Below, in pieces: positions 32,601 to 43,300 of a DNA stretch of 64,000 nucleotides. The position numbers and the translations under genes were made by a program. Source of the DNA: Phytophthora sp. 'mugwort'. Its lineage: Eukaryota; Oomycota; Peronosporomycetes; Peronosporales; Peronosporaceae. The stretch lies in contig JAUCEF010000007.1 of assembly GCA_033558025.1 (NCBI GenBank), positions 9,052,001 to 9,116,000 of the forward strand. Reading direction: 5' to 3'. Below the pieces are notes generated by a model, which worked only from the letters and a program-made list of their open reading frames with translations, was not told where the DNA came from and searched no databases. Numbering within the stretch: the first letter of the stretch is position 1; every line of letters begins with the position of its first letter.

Positions 32601-33173
32601 AAGGCCCGTCTCTTTCGTTTCGCTCGTCTCTCCGCTACTAACTCTGTCAGCAGCGTCTCAATCGTCGCCACCGCTGACGGCGAAGCTCTATATTCACCGC
32701 CACAACAGCAAAATAACATAAATTACACTGCAAAACGCCCAAAGGATTAGCAATAAAACTATACATAATGACCCGTGAATCTGCAGCAACTTGGCAATAT
32801 TCTGTAGCACTTGGTGCAACTTCTCCACCTGCTTGTCGCCGCTGCGAGCTCTGGCCTTCCACTTATGCACGCTCGCTGCCAGTCCGTCCCGGTCCTGCTC
32901 CATATGTCGCATCTCCTGGTTCAGTGCCTCCAGCAAGTCGCTGTCTCTCGCACGCATGAAGAGCAGATACTCCATCGCCAGCTGCAGGACGCGCACCAAG
33001 AACCAGGCATCGCGCTCTTTCGACGCGCCCGGCAGCCGCGCGAACGTTATGTGCAGCGCGTACGGCTCCAGCACGGCCGGGTCACCTCGACGCACCACGT
33101 CAGCCACGTCCAGTGCACCTAGCATCCGCCAGTTGAGCTTCTCGCTGCGCTCCCGCCAGCAGAACCGCCGCAT
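29683..33173 (-). CDS. DZIP1: DZIP1-like zinc-finger coiled-coil protein (cilium/flagellum)
   Basis: Three exons, 33173-32773, 32687-31389 and 31300-29683, about 1105 aa; introns are 85 and 88 nt. Residues ~12-125 match the DZIP1 N-terminal domain (LNWRMLGALDVADVVRRGD, VRVLQLAMEYLLFMRARDS, RHMEQDRDGL). A single C2H2 finger follows (CGFCGKLFSSAEYLEKHLVRRH) and then long coiled coil (ALHEHEEKVRSLAEAGAQKV, QQYEESQRQLADLSLQKQK). Exon 3 starts with a helical region (FGVPAKSAWISEDNL, LSKMVHCEKAVNTIIEKEW) and ends in a ~380-aa Ser/Glu-rich disordered tail. DZIP1 (Iguana) acts at the basal body and transition zone. The tail is lineage-specific. Confidence 0.8.
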
Positions 33174-33394
33174 TATCGCGAGCCAGTTGAAGAATAAGTA
33201 GCAAGAATTCTGATATCCTCATGTGGCGCTACTATTGGCTGAATCATGTTGATGTATCCATCTCTTGCGTATTTTCGGGTACCCCGAAACTAAGCGTTAG
33301 TTTCGTGTTTTGGTTTTGGCCAATCAAGTCGTCAGTCATTATTGGCTGGTGTCCGTCCAATAGACCACATTTAATATCGAGTTGCGAGTGCATC
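33174..33394. promoter_or_regulatory. Divergent promoter of DZIP1 and NOL10
   Basis: 221 bp separate the two start codons. Three CCAAT-type boxes are present: ATTGG at 33234, CCAAT at 33320 and ATTGG at 33341. They plausibly serve both directions. No TATA-like element is clear. Confidence 0.5.
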
Positions 33395-35557
33395 ATGGCT
33401 GCGCTGGCGGCCTCGTCGCTCAATGGCGTCAAGATCTACAACTTGTCGTCGGGCAAGACGCTGCCACAATGGCTGGCCGAGAAGGGCGGCAGTCGAAAGG
33501 CGCTGGCCAAGGACGAGGACTATCGTCGCCGTGTGGAACTTCTGCAGGACTTTCATTTCCCGGCGGGCTCGCAGCGTGTGCGCATGTCCTCGGACGGCAA
33601 CTACATCGTGGCTACGGGCGTGTACCCTCCCTCAGTTAAGGTTTTTGATGTGCGTGACCTGAGTCTCAAGTTTGAGCGCGGCCTGGATGCCGAGGTAGTG
33701 CAGCTCGAGGTGCTGTCCGCAGACTTTGGCAAGCTGGCCTTCTTGCAGGCGGACCGTTCCGTGGCCTTCCACGCGCCCTACGGCACGCACTACAACATGC
33801 GCATCCCCAAGTTCGGCCGGGACATGACCTACCACCGCGAAAACTGCGAGTTGTACGTGGCCGCGTCGGGTTCCGACGTGTACCGCATCAACTTGGACCA
33901 GGGCCGCTTTGTGGCCCCGCTGGAGCTACAGTCGCAGTCCTCAGCGGCCAACGTAGTGCAGCTGAACCCCATCCACCAACTGCTGGGCGTCGGCTGTGAA
34001 GATGGAGTCGTGGAGATGTTCGACTCGAGGAGTCAGCAACGTGTCGGCAGTCTCGACATTGCCGCGCACTGTGTGTCCAACTCGGACAAGCAGCTGGGGG
34101 TCACGGCGCTGAGATTCGATGACGACGGACTGACATTTGGTGTAGGGACTTCAGAGGGGCAGTGTTTGCTGTACGATCTGCGGTCATCACGACCGTTACT
34201 GGAGAAGAATCACCAGTATGGACTGCCCATTGTGGACCTGCAGTTCCACGACTACGCGCGCAAGGTGATCTCGTCGGATGCCAAAGTGATTAAGATCTGG
34301 GACCGTCGGGATGGTGCCGTGTTAACGAATGTGGAAACGCCTGCAGAGGTGAAGGATGTGTGCGTTGTGGAGGGGGCACAGGGAAAATCTGGAGTGTTGC
34401 TGGTGGCGGGTGAACAGGAGCGGGTGATGAGCTACTACATTCCAGAGCTGGGAATCGCACCGAAGTGGTGCTCGTTCTTGGACTCACTGACAGAGGAGCT
34501 GGAGGAGGAGGCGCAGGCCACGGTCTATGACGACTACCGATTTGTCACTCGCGCGGAGATTGCTTCGTTCGGATTGGATCATTTAGTGGGCACTCCGCTG
34601 CTCAAGGCGTACATGCATGGTTTCTTCATGGATGCTCGTCTGTACAACAAGGTTAAGGCTGTGGCGGAGCCGTTTGCGTACGATGATTGGCGCAAGAAGA
34701 AGCTTAAAGAGAAGGTCGAGGCAAAGCAGGCCAACCGTATCACCATCCAGCGCAGACTGCCAAAGATCAATCGCGCTACAGCGGAGCGTATTCTGCAGAG
34801 CGAAGCCAAGCGGAAAAAGAACAGCAAAGAGGGCGACGAGGAGGTTGATGCCGACAAGGCGCTCTCGAACCCGCTTGGCGACGAACGTTTTTCGCGCATG
34901 TTCACGTCCTCGGACTTTGAAGTGGATGAAGAGAGTGACACATACCGTATGCTGCATCCGAACGCTGTTAACACGAAGCAGCAGCGCAAACAGCAGGAAG
35001 ACATGGATAGTGACGCTGACTCCGATGACGAAGAGGTGGGCGGTCGCTTTGCCCGTGTGGACGACGTTGAGATGGAGGAAGAGATTGAAGGGCGACCGAG
35101 TGACGAGTCCTCGGACGAGGAGGAACAGGAAGTTCAAGAGAGTGCACCAAAGCGCGTTGCTTCAAAGGGCAAGCGAAAACCGACCCCCAAGTTCTACGAG
35201 ATTGCGGAAGGCGAGAAAATGGGCGACCTCATGTCTTTTGGCTCGTCGAGCGACCGTGCTGCACAGCGTGAGAAGAAGCAGCTAGCGAAGTTGCCGCTTG
35301 TAGAGCGATTGCGTATGCAGCGCGTGGCTGAGAAGGAGCGCAGCGCCTTCAAGAAGGAGGAGACTGCGAGTGGAGGCTACATCCGCGAGATGTCGTTCGT
35401 CCCGCAGGCAGACCTTCGCAAGCAGCGTGCTCGTGAGCGAGCGAGTCGTGACGCAGATGATGGCGATTCGGCGTTTGGCAATGGTAAGCGGAGGAAGCGT
35501 GGCGTTGGTGACCTGAAGCTCTCGAACACTGCCGGTCGAGGCCATTTCCGCAGATAA
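33395..35557 (+). CDS. NOL10: NOL10/Enp2 nucleolar WD40 protein
   Basis: 720 aa (human NOL10 688). The start at 33395 (MAALAASSLNGVKIYNLSSGKTLPQ) matches the family N-terminus; the open frame up to 33221 is promoter. Residues ~40-400 are WD40 repeats (DGNYIVATGVYPPSVKVFDV, GDMTYH-type blades, AKVIKIWDRRDG). Then NOL10 signature regions follow: FVTRAEIASFGLDHLVGTPL, and the NUC153-type segment DERFSRMFTSSDFEVDEE. The C-terminus has acidic blocks and MSFGSS...REKKQLAKLPLVERLRMQ, typical of Enp2. The protein is part of the small-subunit processome for 18S rRNA maturation. Single exon, high GC. Confidence 0.9.
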   Translation: MAALAASSLNGVKIYNLSSGKTLPQWLAEKGGSRKALAKDEDYRRRVELLQDFHFPAGSQRVRMSSDGNYIVATGVYPPSVKVFDVRDLSLKFERGLDAEVVQLEVLSADFGKLAFLQADRSVAFHAPYGTHYNMRIPKFGRDMTYHRENCELYVAASGSDVYRINLDQGRFVAPLELQSQSSAANVVQLNPIHQLLGVGCEDGVVEMFDSRSQQRVGSLDIAAHCVSNSDKQLGVTALRFDDDGLTFGVGTSEGQCLLYDLRSSRPLLEKNHQYGLPIVDLQFHDYARKVISSDAKVIKIWDRRDGAVLTNVETPAEVKDVCVVEGAQGKSGVLLVAGEQERVMSYYIPELGIAPKWCSFLDSLTEELEEEAQATVYDDYRFVTRAEIASFGLDHLVGTPLLKAYMHGFFMDARLYNKVKAVAEPFAYDDWRKKKLKEKVEAKQANRITIQRRLPKINRATAERILQSEAKRKKNSKEGDEEVDADKALSNPLGDERFSRMFTSSDFEVDEESDTYRMLHPNAVNTKQQRKQQEDMDSDADSDDEEVGGRFARVDDVEMEEEIEGRPSDESSDEEEQEVQESAPKRVASKGKRKPTPKFYEIAEGEKMGDLMSFGSSSDRAAQREKKQLAKLPLVERLRMQRVAEKERSAFKKEETASGGYIREMSFVPQADLRKQRARERASRDADDGDSAFGNGKRRKRGVGDLKLSNTAGRGHFRR

Positions 35558-35784
35558 AGAGAATAGATGTCGGTAAAAAGCACTCCAATAGATTTTTGCA
35601 TCAATTTCAACAATACGATTGAGTTTAAGCGCAATGGTGACAAGTTTTATCCTCGATGACCCTTTTGGTAGAAACAAAAGAAACGATTGTAGAATAATAC
35701 AAAGGTTTACCGTTTGAAGAACGTTGCTACAATTCGGTGTAATTGGATGTAATTGTACACCCCTCGAAGATCTTTTTTGGCAGC
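35558..35784. other. Intergenic region
   Basis: 3' flank of NOL10 and 5' flank of bestrophin copy 3. No gene recognised; the frame open from 35753 lies in promoter/leader DNA. Confidence 0.4.
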
Positions 35785-35799
35785 CTCATTCTTCAAAAT
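35785..35799 (+). promoter_or_regulatory. Oomycete-type initiator of bestrophin copy 3
   Basis: CTCATTCTTCAAAAT fits CATTYYNCAW and lies about 45 nt upstream of ATG 35834. It supports starting the protein at MIYYD. Confidence 0.55.
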
Positions 35800-35833
35800 A
35801 CCGCCAACAAGTGAAGTTGCATCCAATATTACA

Positions 35834-37174
35834 ATGATCTACTACGACGCAGCGCGACTGTGGGGCATTTTACTGCGTTGGCACGGGTCCGCACTCAGCG
35901 GTCAAGCTCCGATTCGAGCGCTACACATGGCGGTGGTGGCGTTGATCGTCTCTCTCGTGGATCATTACTACCCCTTTGTAGTGTCGACTCGCAAGTCGAT
36001 GGCGTTCACGGATTCGCTGACAGTATTCAACACGTTCCTAGGTCTTGTCGTTTCGTTCCGTTTGAACTCGGCCTTCAACCAGTGGAGATCGGGCATGGTG
36101 GCCATGGGGGCGCTTTCGGAGGCGGCCAGGGATATCGTCGGGTCCGGATGTGCGTATGTGAGCACGACCATCAAGGAAGAAGTGAAGGAAAGCAGTGAGG
36201 ATGCCGGCGACGAAGCCAAAGAAGCTGATCAAGGTGACACGAAGAGCCAGCACTTTGATGACGACAGCAAGCCGCAGCCCATTTCGCGCGAGATCCTCGA
36301 GAAGTGCACGTTCTTCACGGAGCTACGTCGTCTGGTGTTCCTGTATATTGCCATCGTGTTCCACGACTGTCGAGGTCGTGACGACATTGACAAGCTCAAG
36401 AACTTGGGTGTTCTTACGGATGCGGAGTACGACGAGTTGTATGCGAGTGGGTCGGAATACAAGAAGGAAGAGAACGAGGTGAGAGTGACTCCGCACAAGC
36501 TGCGTGCTGCCATTACAGAGCTTTGGCTCAAACGACTTGTCCAGGTGGCCGCTCAGTGTGGACACCTGACAGCCGGTAACGCCAGCAGCTTGCAAGGCAA
36601 AATCTCTCAGCTGCCCAACCTGTACACGACGGTTTTCCACATCGCTAATGTCCCCATTCCGTTTAACTACATGCAGTACCTTCAGTTCCTGCTCGGTGCG
36701 TACATGCTGCTCTACATGTTCGTGATCGTACCAAACTCGGGGCTCTACACGCCAATTTGGGTATTTTTGTGGGGCACATTCCTCTTTATGGCCGATGAAA
36801 TCGCTCTGGAGATTGAGTGCCCCTTTGGTCTGGATGCCAATGACATCGACTTAGAGGAGAGACTCCTGCAGATCGAGGAAGAACTCACGGTGCTGGTCCG
36901 TAGTCAATATTACTTCATTACTGGTGGTTCAAGTCTTTGCTTCACCAACGGCTTCTGGTACCAGATGCCGGAACCCAAGCGGGAGATCACAAAGGAGTTT
37001 TCCTTCCACCAAGGCCGTTTATCACCGTCAAACAGAGCGACTGTGCAGCAACACATGCTGCCAGAGATTAATGAGTTTACTGGTCTCATCCAAGTCCCAA
37101 CGAGGGCCAAGAAGGCCATCAATAGCCTCTCGTCTCGAGAAAGTGGCTATGGGTCCACGGCTTCTGTAGCGTAG
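35834..37174 (+). CDS. Bestrophin-like anion channel (copy 3)
   Basis: 446 aa, single exon, intact. Same architecture as copies 1 and 2: MIYYDAARLWGILLRW, VFNTFLGLVVSFRLNSAF with NQW, CAYVSTTIKEE, EKCTFFTELRRLVFLYIAIV, MQYLQFLLGAYMLLYMFV, IECPFGLDANDIDLEERL, and the C-terminal FSFHQGRLSPS / MLPEINEFTGLIQ block. The cytosolic loop after the second helix is acidic rather than Lys-rich as in copy 1. Expected role: plasma- or organelle-membrane chloride/bicarbonate channel. Confidence 0.82.
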   Translation: MIYYDAARLWGILLRWHGSALSGQAPIRALHMAVVALIVSLVDHYYPFVVSTRKSMAFTDSLTVFNTFLGLVVSFRLNSAFNQWRSGMVAMGALSEAARDIVGSGCAYVSTTIKEEVKESSEDAGDEAKEADQGDTKSQHFDDDSKPQPISREILEKCTFFTELRRLVFLYIAIVFHDCRGRDDIDKLKNLGVLTDAEYDELYASGSEYKKEENEVRVTPHKLRAAITELWLKRLVQVAAQCGHLTAGNASSLQGKISQLPNLYTTVFHIANVPIPFNYMQYLQFLLGAYMLLYMFVIVPNSGLYTPIWVFLWGTFLFMADEIALEIECPFGLDANDIDLEERLLQIEEELTVLVRSQYYFITGGSSLCFTNGFWYQMPEPKREITKEFSFHQGRLSPSNRATVQQHMLPEINEFTGLIQVPTRAKKAINSLSSRESGYGSTASVA

Positions 37175-37315
37175 ATTACATGTATATGTGAACCAAACTC
37201 CTCCTGTATTTTCTCCTGGTCAATGATAGTACTTTTTCGTGTATCAGTGCTAATATCGGTAAAATTGGTGTTCCCTTTATTGATTTGATTCCGTGGCTGT
37301 AGCCAAGAATGGAAA

Positions 37316-39284
37316 ATGTTGCAGCGGATGTTGACTCGGGAGAATGTGGACGAGCGTCGGCTCGCCTTGTTTCGTGCTAGCGGCATCACGACGCACCGCC
37401 AATTGCTACAACGTCCTCTGTGGGATGTCGCGCATGCTGTGGACATGTCGGTTCGCGAGGCGGAGGTCTACCGGTCATTAAATTCCATTTTTCTGTAAAT
37501 ATATCACTAGATTCACGGATGTTTTGTGTAGGAATTGATGGCAAAACTCTCGATTCGACTGGCCCCAGCAAGTCGCTCGGTAGTGACAAGTCTCCAATTT
37601 TTACCACAATGGAGAAAATGCAATGGGTTGGTGCTAACACGCAGTGGATGCATCAATATTAGGCCTTCGACCTCTTCCTGGAAAGCGCCAACCACCCGAC
37701 GTTCTTACGCACAGGACTGACGTGTATCGACCAGGCGCTGAATGGAGGACTGCACTGTCGAGCACTGTCGGAGGTGAGCATTTTTTTACTGGGGGCGTGA
37801 GGTGGGTGATTTCGCGGCTGATGGGTGGTTGTGTGTATAGTTTGTGGGCACGGCTGGCATTGGCAAGAGTCAAGTGGCTATGACACTTGCGGTGGTGTGT
37901 GCAATGGATTATCCAGACAATAGTGTCATGTTTTTCGATGTAGAGCACAATTTTAGTGCCAAACGGTTCGTTTGCATGGTGAATCAATGCCCCGTAAAGA
38001 TACAAAATCTCATTTTTGCTTTCCTTGTGTAGATTGTTGCAAATTACCGTTGCGCGTATTGAACTGACGCATGCTGGCCAAGACGCCAATATTAATGAGT
38101 TGGCTGCTGCAATCATTAAGCGTATTCGTGTCGTGAGGGTTAACTCTATCGCAGCATTCGTTACCAAGTATGAAATTATTGATCGGGCACCTGAGTAGGG
38201 TCTAACGATCTGTTGCTGCACTGTTTCGCTTTAAAAACAGATTCAAGGAGTTGGAAGATGCCATGCACTCGCTCAAAATCAAGCTTCTTGTAATCGACTG
38301 CGTTACAACTCTTGTCATGAAGGTTGGGGTGGTTTTACTGTTTGAGTGGATCCTATGTCCAGAGCGCTTATCAACTGATGAAAGTACCCCTTTTTTCGTG
38401 ATGCTAGGCCAACGATTTAACGCACACGCAGCGCCAGCATCAAATGCTTCGGTTGGCAAGGGACCTGAAGTGAGCAAACCGATGTTAAAGTCTTGCCTGC
38501 TGCTTCGCTAGCTAACGCCAATTGGCCGTCTTCAGGTTGTTCGCCGACACATACGAGGCATTCGTTGTCGTCACCAATCGGGCAACCACAGTTGAAGGCG
38601 AAGGTCGTTTTTTTTTTCTGGTCCTTTTGTGGTTCCTCGAGGTTTAACCTGTTCGTATGTTGAAGGTGGGATGTATACTAAGCCGCAGCTTGGCGATAGC
38701 TGGGCGCACTGCGTCACCACAAGGGTTAGAGATTTCGATGCCTTTGTCATGTTTCCAACCTTTAATATCTTTAACGCACTTTAGGTTTTGTACAGTTCAT
38801 CATGGAGCGGCATTCTCTGTATCGTGCGATGACTATTGTCAAGTCATCCGTCGCAGGCTTCGTCATTCAGCCGTTCACGGTCAAGGTGCGAGTCTTTAAG
38901 AGTTCCTCCCTTTCTAGATGTAGGTTCACTGTTGTAAATGCCATGCAGGAAGGTGGTGTACAAGCTATTGAGGATGAAGAGTTTTCACGACAAGCAGATT
39001 CTGACGAGTTCGCTATTCATGATGATCTACTGAGCGACTTCGCAATGGCAGCATTGCCTATGGTAGATCCAGTGAGCACTCTACGGTCAACACAGCAAAG
39101 TACTGCAGAAGACCCGGGTGCTTCTCAACTCGTCGGACAAAGCGGCGAAGAGTCTACTCAACGCACCCAACGTCAACACGACGAAGTGCAAGAAACCGAG
39201 ACGAGCAGCTTCGACATCGTGTCCGACTCGAACTCGGAAGAGGACGACGAGTCGTTCTACTGGGACGTTGTCACTGAGGAGTAG
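37316..39284 (+). CDS. RAD51B: RAD51B, RAD51 paralogue for homologous recombination
   Basis: Eleven exons: 37316-37465, 37532-37579, 37663-37773, 37841-37965, 38033-38132, 38248-38322, 38408-38469, 38536-38603, 38666-38724, 38796-38885 and 38949-39284, about 407 aa with every phase consistent. An N-terminal helical HhH-like domain (LFRASGITTHRQLLQRPLWD) precedes the RecA core. Core: FLRTGLTCIDQALNGGLH, Walker A GTAGIGKS, VMFFDVEHNFSAKR, Walker B KLLVIDC, NDLTHTQRQHQMLRLARDL, AFVVVTN, LGDSWAHCVTTR and EGGVQAI, following RAD51B block by block. A ~100-aa acidic C-terminal extension ends in FDIVSDSNSEEDDE and YWDVVTEE. RAD51B acts with RAD51C/RAD51D/XRCC2 in strand-exchange mediation. Exon 10 uses a GTACAG acceptor, the least certain join. 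Confidence 0.82.
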
Positions 39285-39437
39285 ATACTTCTACTCTTGT
39301 AAGAAAAAAACAAACATTGGGATCCAAATCCATACAAAAGTCTACAAACCCAACAGTTGATCAACGCCGTGTCGAAACATGGCGGGAAGCTTAGGAGGGT
39401 GTATTTAGTCCGACGCACGCCCAGCAACTAGCAACGC

Positions 39438-40128
39438 TTACGCCTTAAGAGCGAAGCGGCGCTTGGGGTAGTACGACTCCTTCTTCTGCTGCTTGAGGGT
39501 CTTGAGCGACTTCTCGTGCGTCGAGAGCTGACGGCGAATGGCACGCGTCTTCTTGCGGCGCAGGTCCAGGGGCACGTGCTTCTTGCTGCCAAGGGCGGCA
39601 CGAAGCTTGGCCTTCTGGTTCTGGTTGTACACAGTCAGCACGCGGGCGATCGACTTGCGCACCACGCGGATCTTGCTCAGCTTCGAGGCAGCGCCGCCAA
39701 TTACCTTGGCCACGCGGAGCTGGGCCAGCTCCTGCTGGTAGTCATCCAGCTGACGGAGAAGCTCAGTCTTGCTCTTGGTGCGGAGCTCGTGCGCCTTGAT
39801 CTGGACTGCAGCAGGCAACACAACAGCAATGTCAGCACTCTCGTTCTCTCGGAATCGCGGTGTAATTGAGCTCGCGACGGGCAGGGAGCAAGCAGAAAGC
39901 TTTTCGCGGAGGACAGGCAGGCGATGGGTGCTTCAGTATTTTACAGCGACGTCCTGTAGCATCCTAGAAGTGTCCGCTGAGTCAAATCGACCTGAGTGTC
40001 GTCGCTATTTTGCGCGCTCGTTGACGGAGGTGCCTGTGTCCACCCACCTGCCTTGCTGCCTGTATCTAGTACCATCGCCGCCGTCCGCCCGCCCTGGTAC
40101 CCGAGCGTCGGTACTAAAGCTTACCCAT
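39438..40128 (-). CDS. RPL35: 60S ribosomal protein L35 (uL29)
   Basis: Exon 1 is only ATGG (40128-40125), followed by a GTAAGC donor and a 319-nt intron; exon 2 is 39805-39438. The join gives [20 protein letters not shown]... and exactly 123 aa, the length of human L35. All uL29 landmarks are present: [33 protein letters not shown], and the basic C-terminus with [17 protein letters not shown]. Very short first coding exons with a long first intron are typical of eukaryotic ribosomal-protein genes. Upstream at ~40185, TTCATTTGCC on the minus strand resembles an initiator. Confidence 0.88.
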
Positions 40129-40373
40129 TGTTTCCTAGTTGATGCGTTTGCTTCGAACTTCCCTTTTGTTGCGTGGGCAAGGCAAATGAAGGCGGCTCGG
40201 CGGGCCACTGGTTGGCTGGACGAATGATTGGTCGCTGCTGGTGTAACACATTTTGACTTCCCGGTCCCATCATTCTAGCAACCTTCAATACACAATTTCC
40301 ATTGTTGTCCGGGAAGTCAATACTTTGATTCATCGCCCTAAGTACGTAGTGATGTTGAAGTACATGTAGTATT

Positions 40374-43300
40374 CTACTGTTGAGCGTCTTCCTCGTCGGC
40401 GTCTCGCTGGTCCTTGGTCACTAGTAGTTGCAACGTGGCCTCCTTCAGGTTCATTAGTTGCAGTAGTTTGTCTCGCGCGAGCTTAGCGTCTCTCGAGTTC
40501 TCAAGCCGATCGCTTACTTCCCTCACTACATAGAATTGCAGCTCCTCGTTCAAGCTCAGCAGCTTCTTGGCGTGTGGCTCGAACCCGCCATCCTCGTGTA
40601 GATCCATCCAGTTGAAGAGCGTCACCAATGACCAGCACGCCTTGGACTGAGATGCAACGAGAACCTTCTTCGCCTTGTTGCTGCCCAACAGCCGGTTTGG
40701 AACCACCTTGTCCTGCCAGAAGCGGGCACCGTCGATGGCCTCCATCTCGCGCTTCAAAGATGCAACTGAAGTGTTTCCACCCTCCTCATCCGCTCCATTT
40801 GACACGAACACGATGGCATTTCTCCGTAGCGCCAGCTTTGGCTTAGCCCCCCCCTTCGGCTGGAACGGGTTTAACAAGGCAACGAGTTTGCTTCTGGCCA
40901 ATTCCACACGCTTCTCCAACTTCTCCCGATTCTCGGGCTCCATGCGTTCAATCAGCTCCATTGCCTTAGGCGGCGTGGGAGTGCGTCGATTGAGCACCAC
41001 GTTCCAGTACTCCACTTTCTGCTCCCGTTTGTCGTACTCGACAATCCACGCGTATTGCACGATCCGATTAAACTCGATCGTTTGCAAGTACAGCAAACGT
41101 GCCTTTCGGACAGCAGCTTCCAAGATCCGCGAAATTTTGATTCGGAAGTCTCGCGTGACGTTCACAGCAACTTGTCCTGGTGACTCGTATGCTTGGCGTA
41201 AAGCTCCATCTTGACCATAAGGCTTAATGTCCTCCCAACGAACAACTGCAGATCGGTTGGCTAGAGGGACGAAAACCAGGACGTTACCTGTAAGAATCAA
41301 ATTCTGTGTCGACACGATCGTTCCTATACAGTTCTTCCACTCGCCCGTCAGGATTTTGACTGTCTCGTCGTAGTCGCACCAGGTTCTGGCAGCTTCCAGA
41401 ACCCGAGCCTTTTGCTTCTTACTCCAGCGCTTCTTGTCTGACTTGGACTTATCCGCAGGTAGTCGCTGAAGGAATAAAGTTCGTTTAATGTCTTCAAATC
41501 GCTGACGGCGCGCCGTGATCTCTTGTTTCGTGTCCGACTTCAATGCTGGCGAGACACCAAACACAGCTTTCACCTTGTACCCGATGGACAACCGGATCTT
41601 GTCGTCTTTTTTTCGTTGTGCCCGCGCTGCGTGGGTCTGTCGGACTAGCTTCATGTATGCTTTCCCGGATCGACGAGCCACGAACGAACGAATAAGCGCC
41701 TGTATTTTCGTAGCAGCGAGGTTCTGGTGTTGGAGATCCGCTTCTTGCTGCCGTTTCTCTACTTCGCGCTGCTTCTTTCGCCTCTCTCGCTCTTTCTCAG
41801 CGTCTGCATCGCGCTTTTGCTCTGCATTCTGCCGGAGAATAGAAAAGTAATTCAAGCGGCGGCAGTGATGGTGTTGTCTCTGACCTTTAGCGTGGTACGA
41901 GCTCATGCAACGCTTGCAAAAGACATCTAAACAGGTTTCGCAAGACCATTGCGCAACTCGATCGGAGCACTCAGCACACATAACCACCAGTGGTTGGGAT
42001 TTATGCTGACTTCTCACTGCTTGATCTCCAATCACCTTGATGTCTTGCTTATCTTCATGGTAGGATACGGGTGTTTTTTGTTGGGAATGTTTGAGAAGCT
42101 GGTTGTGCACGTGGGAAAAGCAGGGATCACAAAAGGGAACTTTGCCATTTCCACATCGAAGACACTCTTTCGTCGCAGTTTCTGATCCGCAATGACTGCA
42201 TTTTAGGATCTTTCGCAGCTGATGCTTCTGGAGAGCTTTTCGTGCTCTGTGGTCTCTATCAAAGCAGACTTTGCACATAGCATCTTCACACTCCACACAA
42301 TATACCTCCGCGGGAACTTTTGAGGAATTTGCATCAGTGCTGTCTTCGTGACGTTCACAAAACGCGTGGAACTCCTCACCTGGAAACGGCAACGGGATAA
42401 TCTTGCTGCATACTACTCCCTTCAAGAAAATCGGGCGCTTCATGAGAACTTTCCCGCTGGCAACGTGCTGAACCTTAACTGCACGTCCGGAATAATCGAT
42501 AAATTCGATAAACATGCTGGCGAGCATTCCCTTTAGCCGCGAACGGAACTTATAGCAACGATATGCCTGTTGAATTGTTGCAGCACATTTACTTCGTTGT
42601 TTCTGTATTTGTTGCTCACAGAAAATAATCACGAATTCATCGTGTCTCTTCTTGGTAGCGATTTGGCTCGCAAACCGCTGCAAAACACTCACCGCCCAAA
42701 GTAATCGCGTCGTGCAATGCGATTCCAGCACATTTCGGTATTTTCCGTTCTGAATAGTGGACGGGAGTACAAAGCGGTTCATAAATCGGAGAAACCGCTC
42801 GAAATCACCGCCACAGTCAACTGGTTCTGCCTCTTTATCTTGCTTGAGGATGTTTGAATTAGCAAATCTATCTTTCAGCAACATTAAAATGGCCTTGTTA
42901 AATCTTGGAAACGAGATCGTCTTTGCCTTCGGCTCCTTCATTTTTGTGAATATAATATCTGCGTTCTGCGCTGGAAATTGGGTCTTGTGAATGAAAGAAT
43001 GTGGAAGTGCCTTAAGAAATCTCGCGAAATGAGAATTATCCATTTCCACCGAGTTACCAGAGGCATTCCGGAAGACCTCCTGCCAAATGCCGTCGTATCC
43101 TTTTCGCCTCCACTGCTTCTTCGCCAAGTCCACCGTATAAAGCGCCCGAGCAACACTAAATTCCTCCTGCGTACTACCTTCCTTGTCGCCTGCACTTCTT
43201 ACCGATTTGAAGGAAAAACTCTGTAGTAACAGCTCATCCTTAACACGACTGCGAGTCATTTCTTCAAGGGCCTTACCCACTGCCCTCTCTTTTGCTAGAA

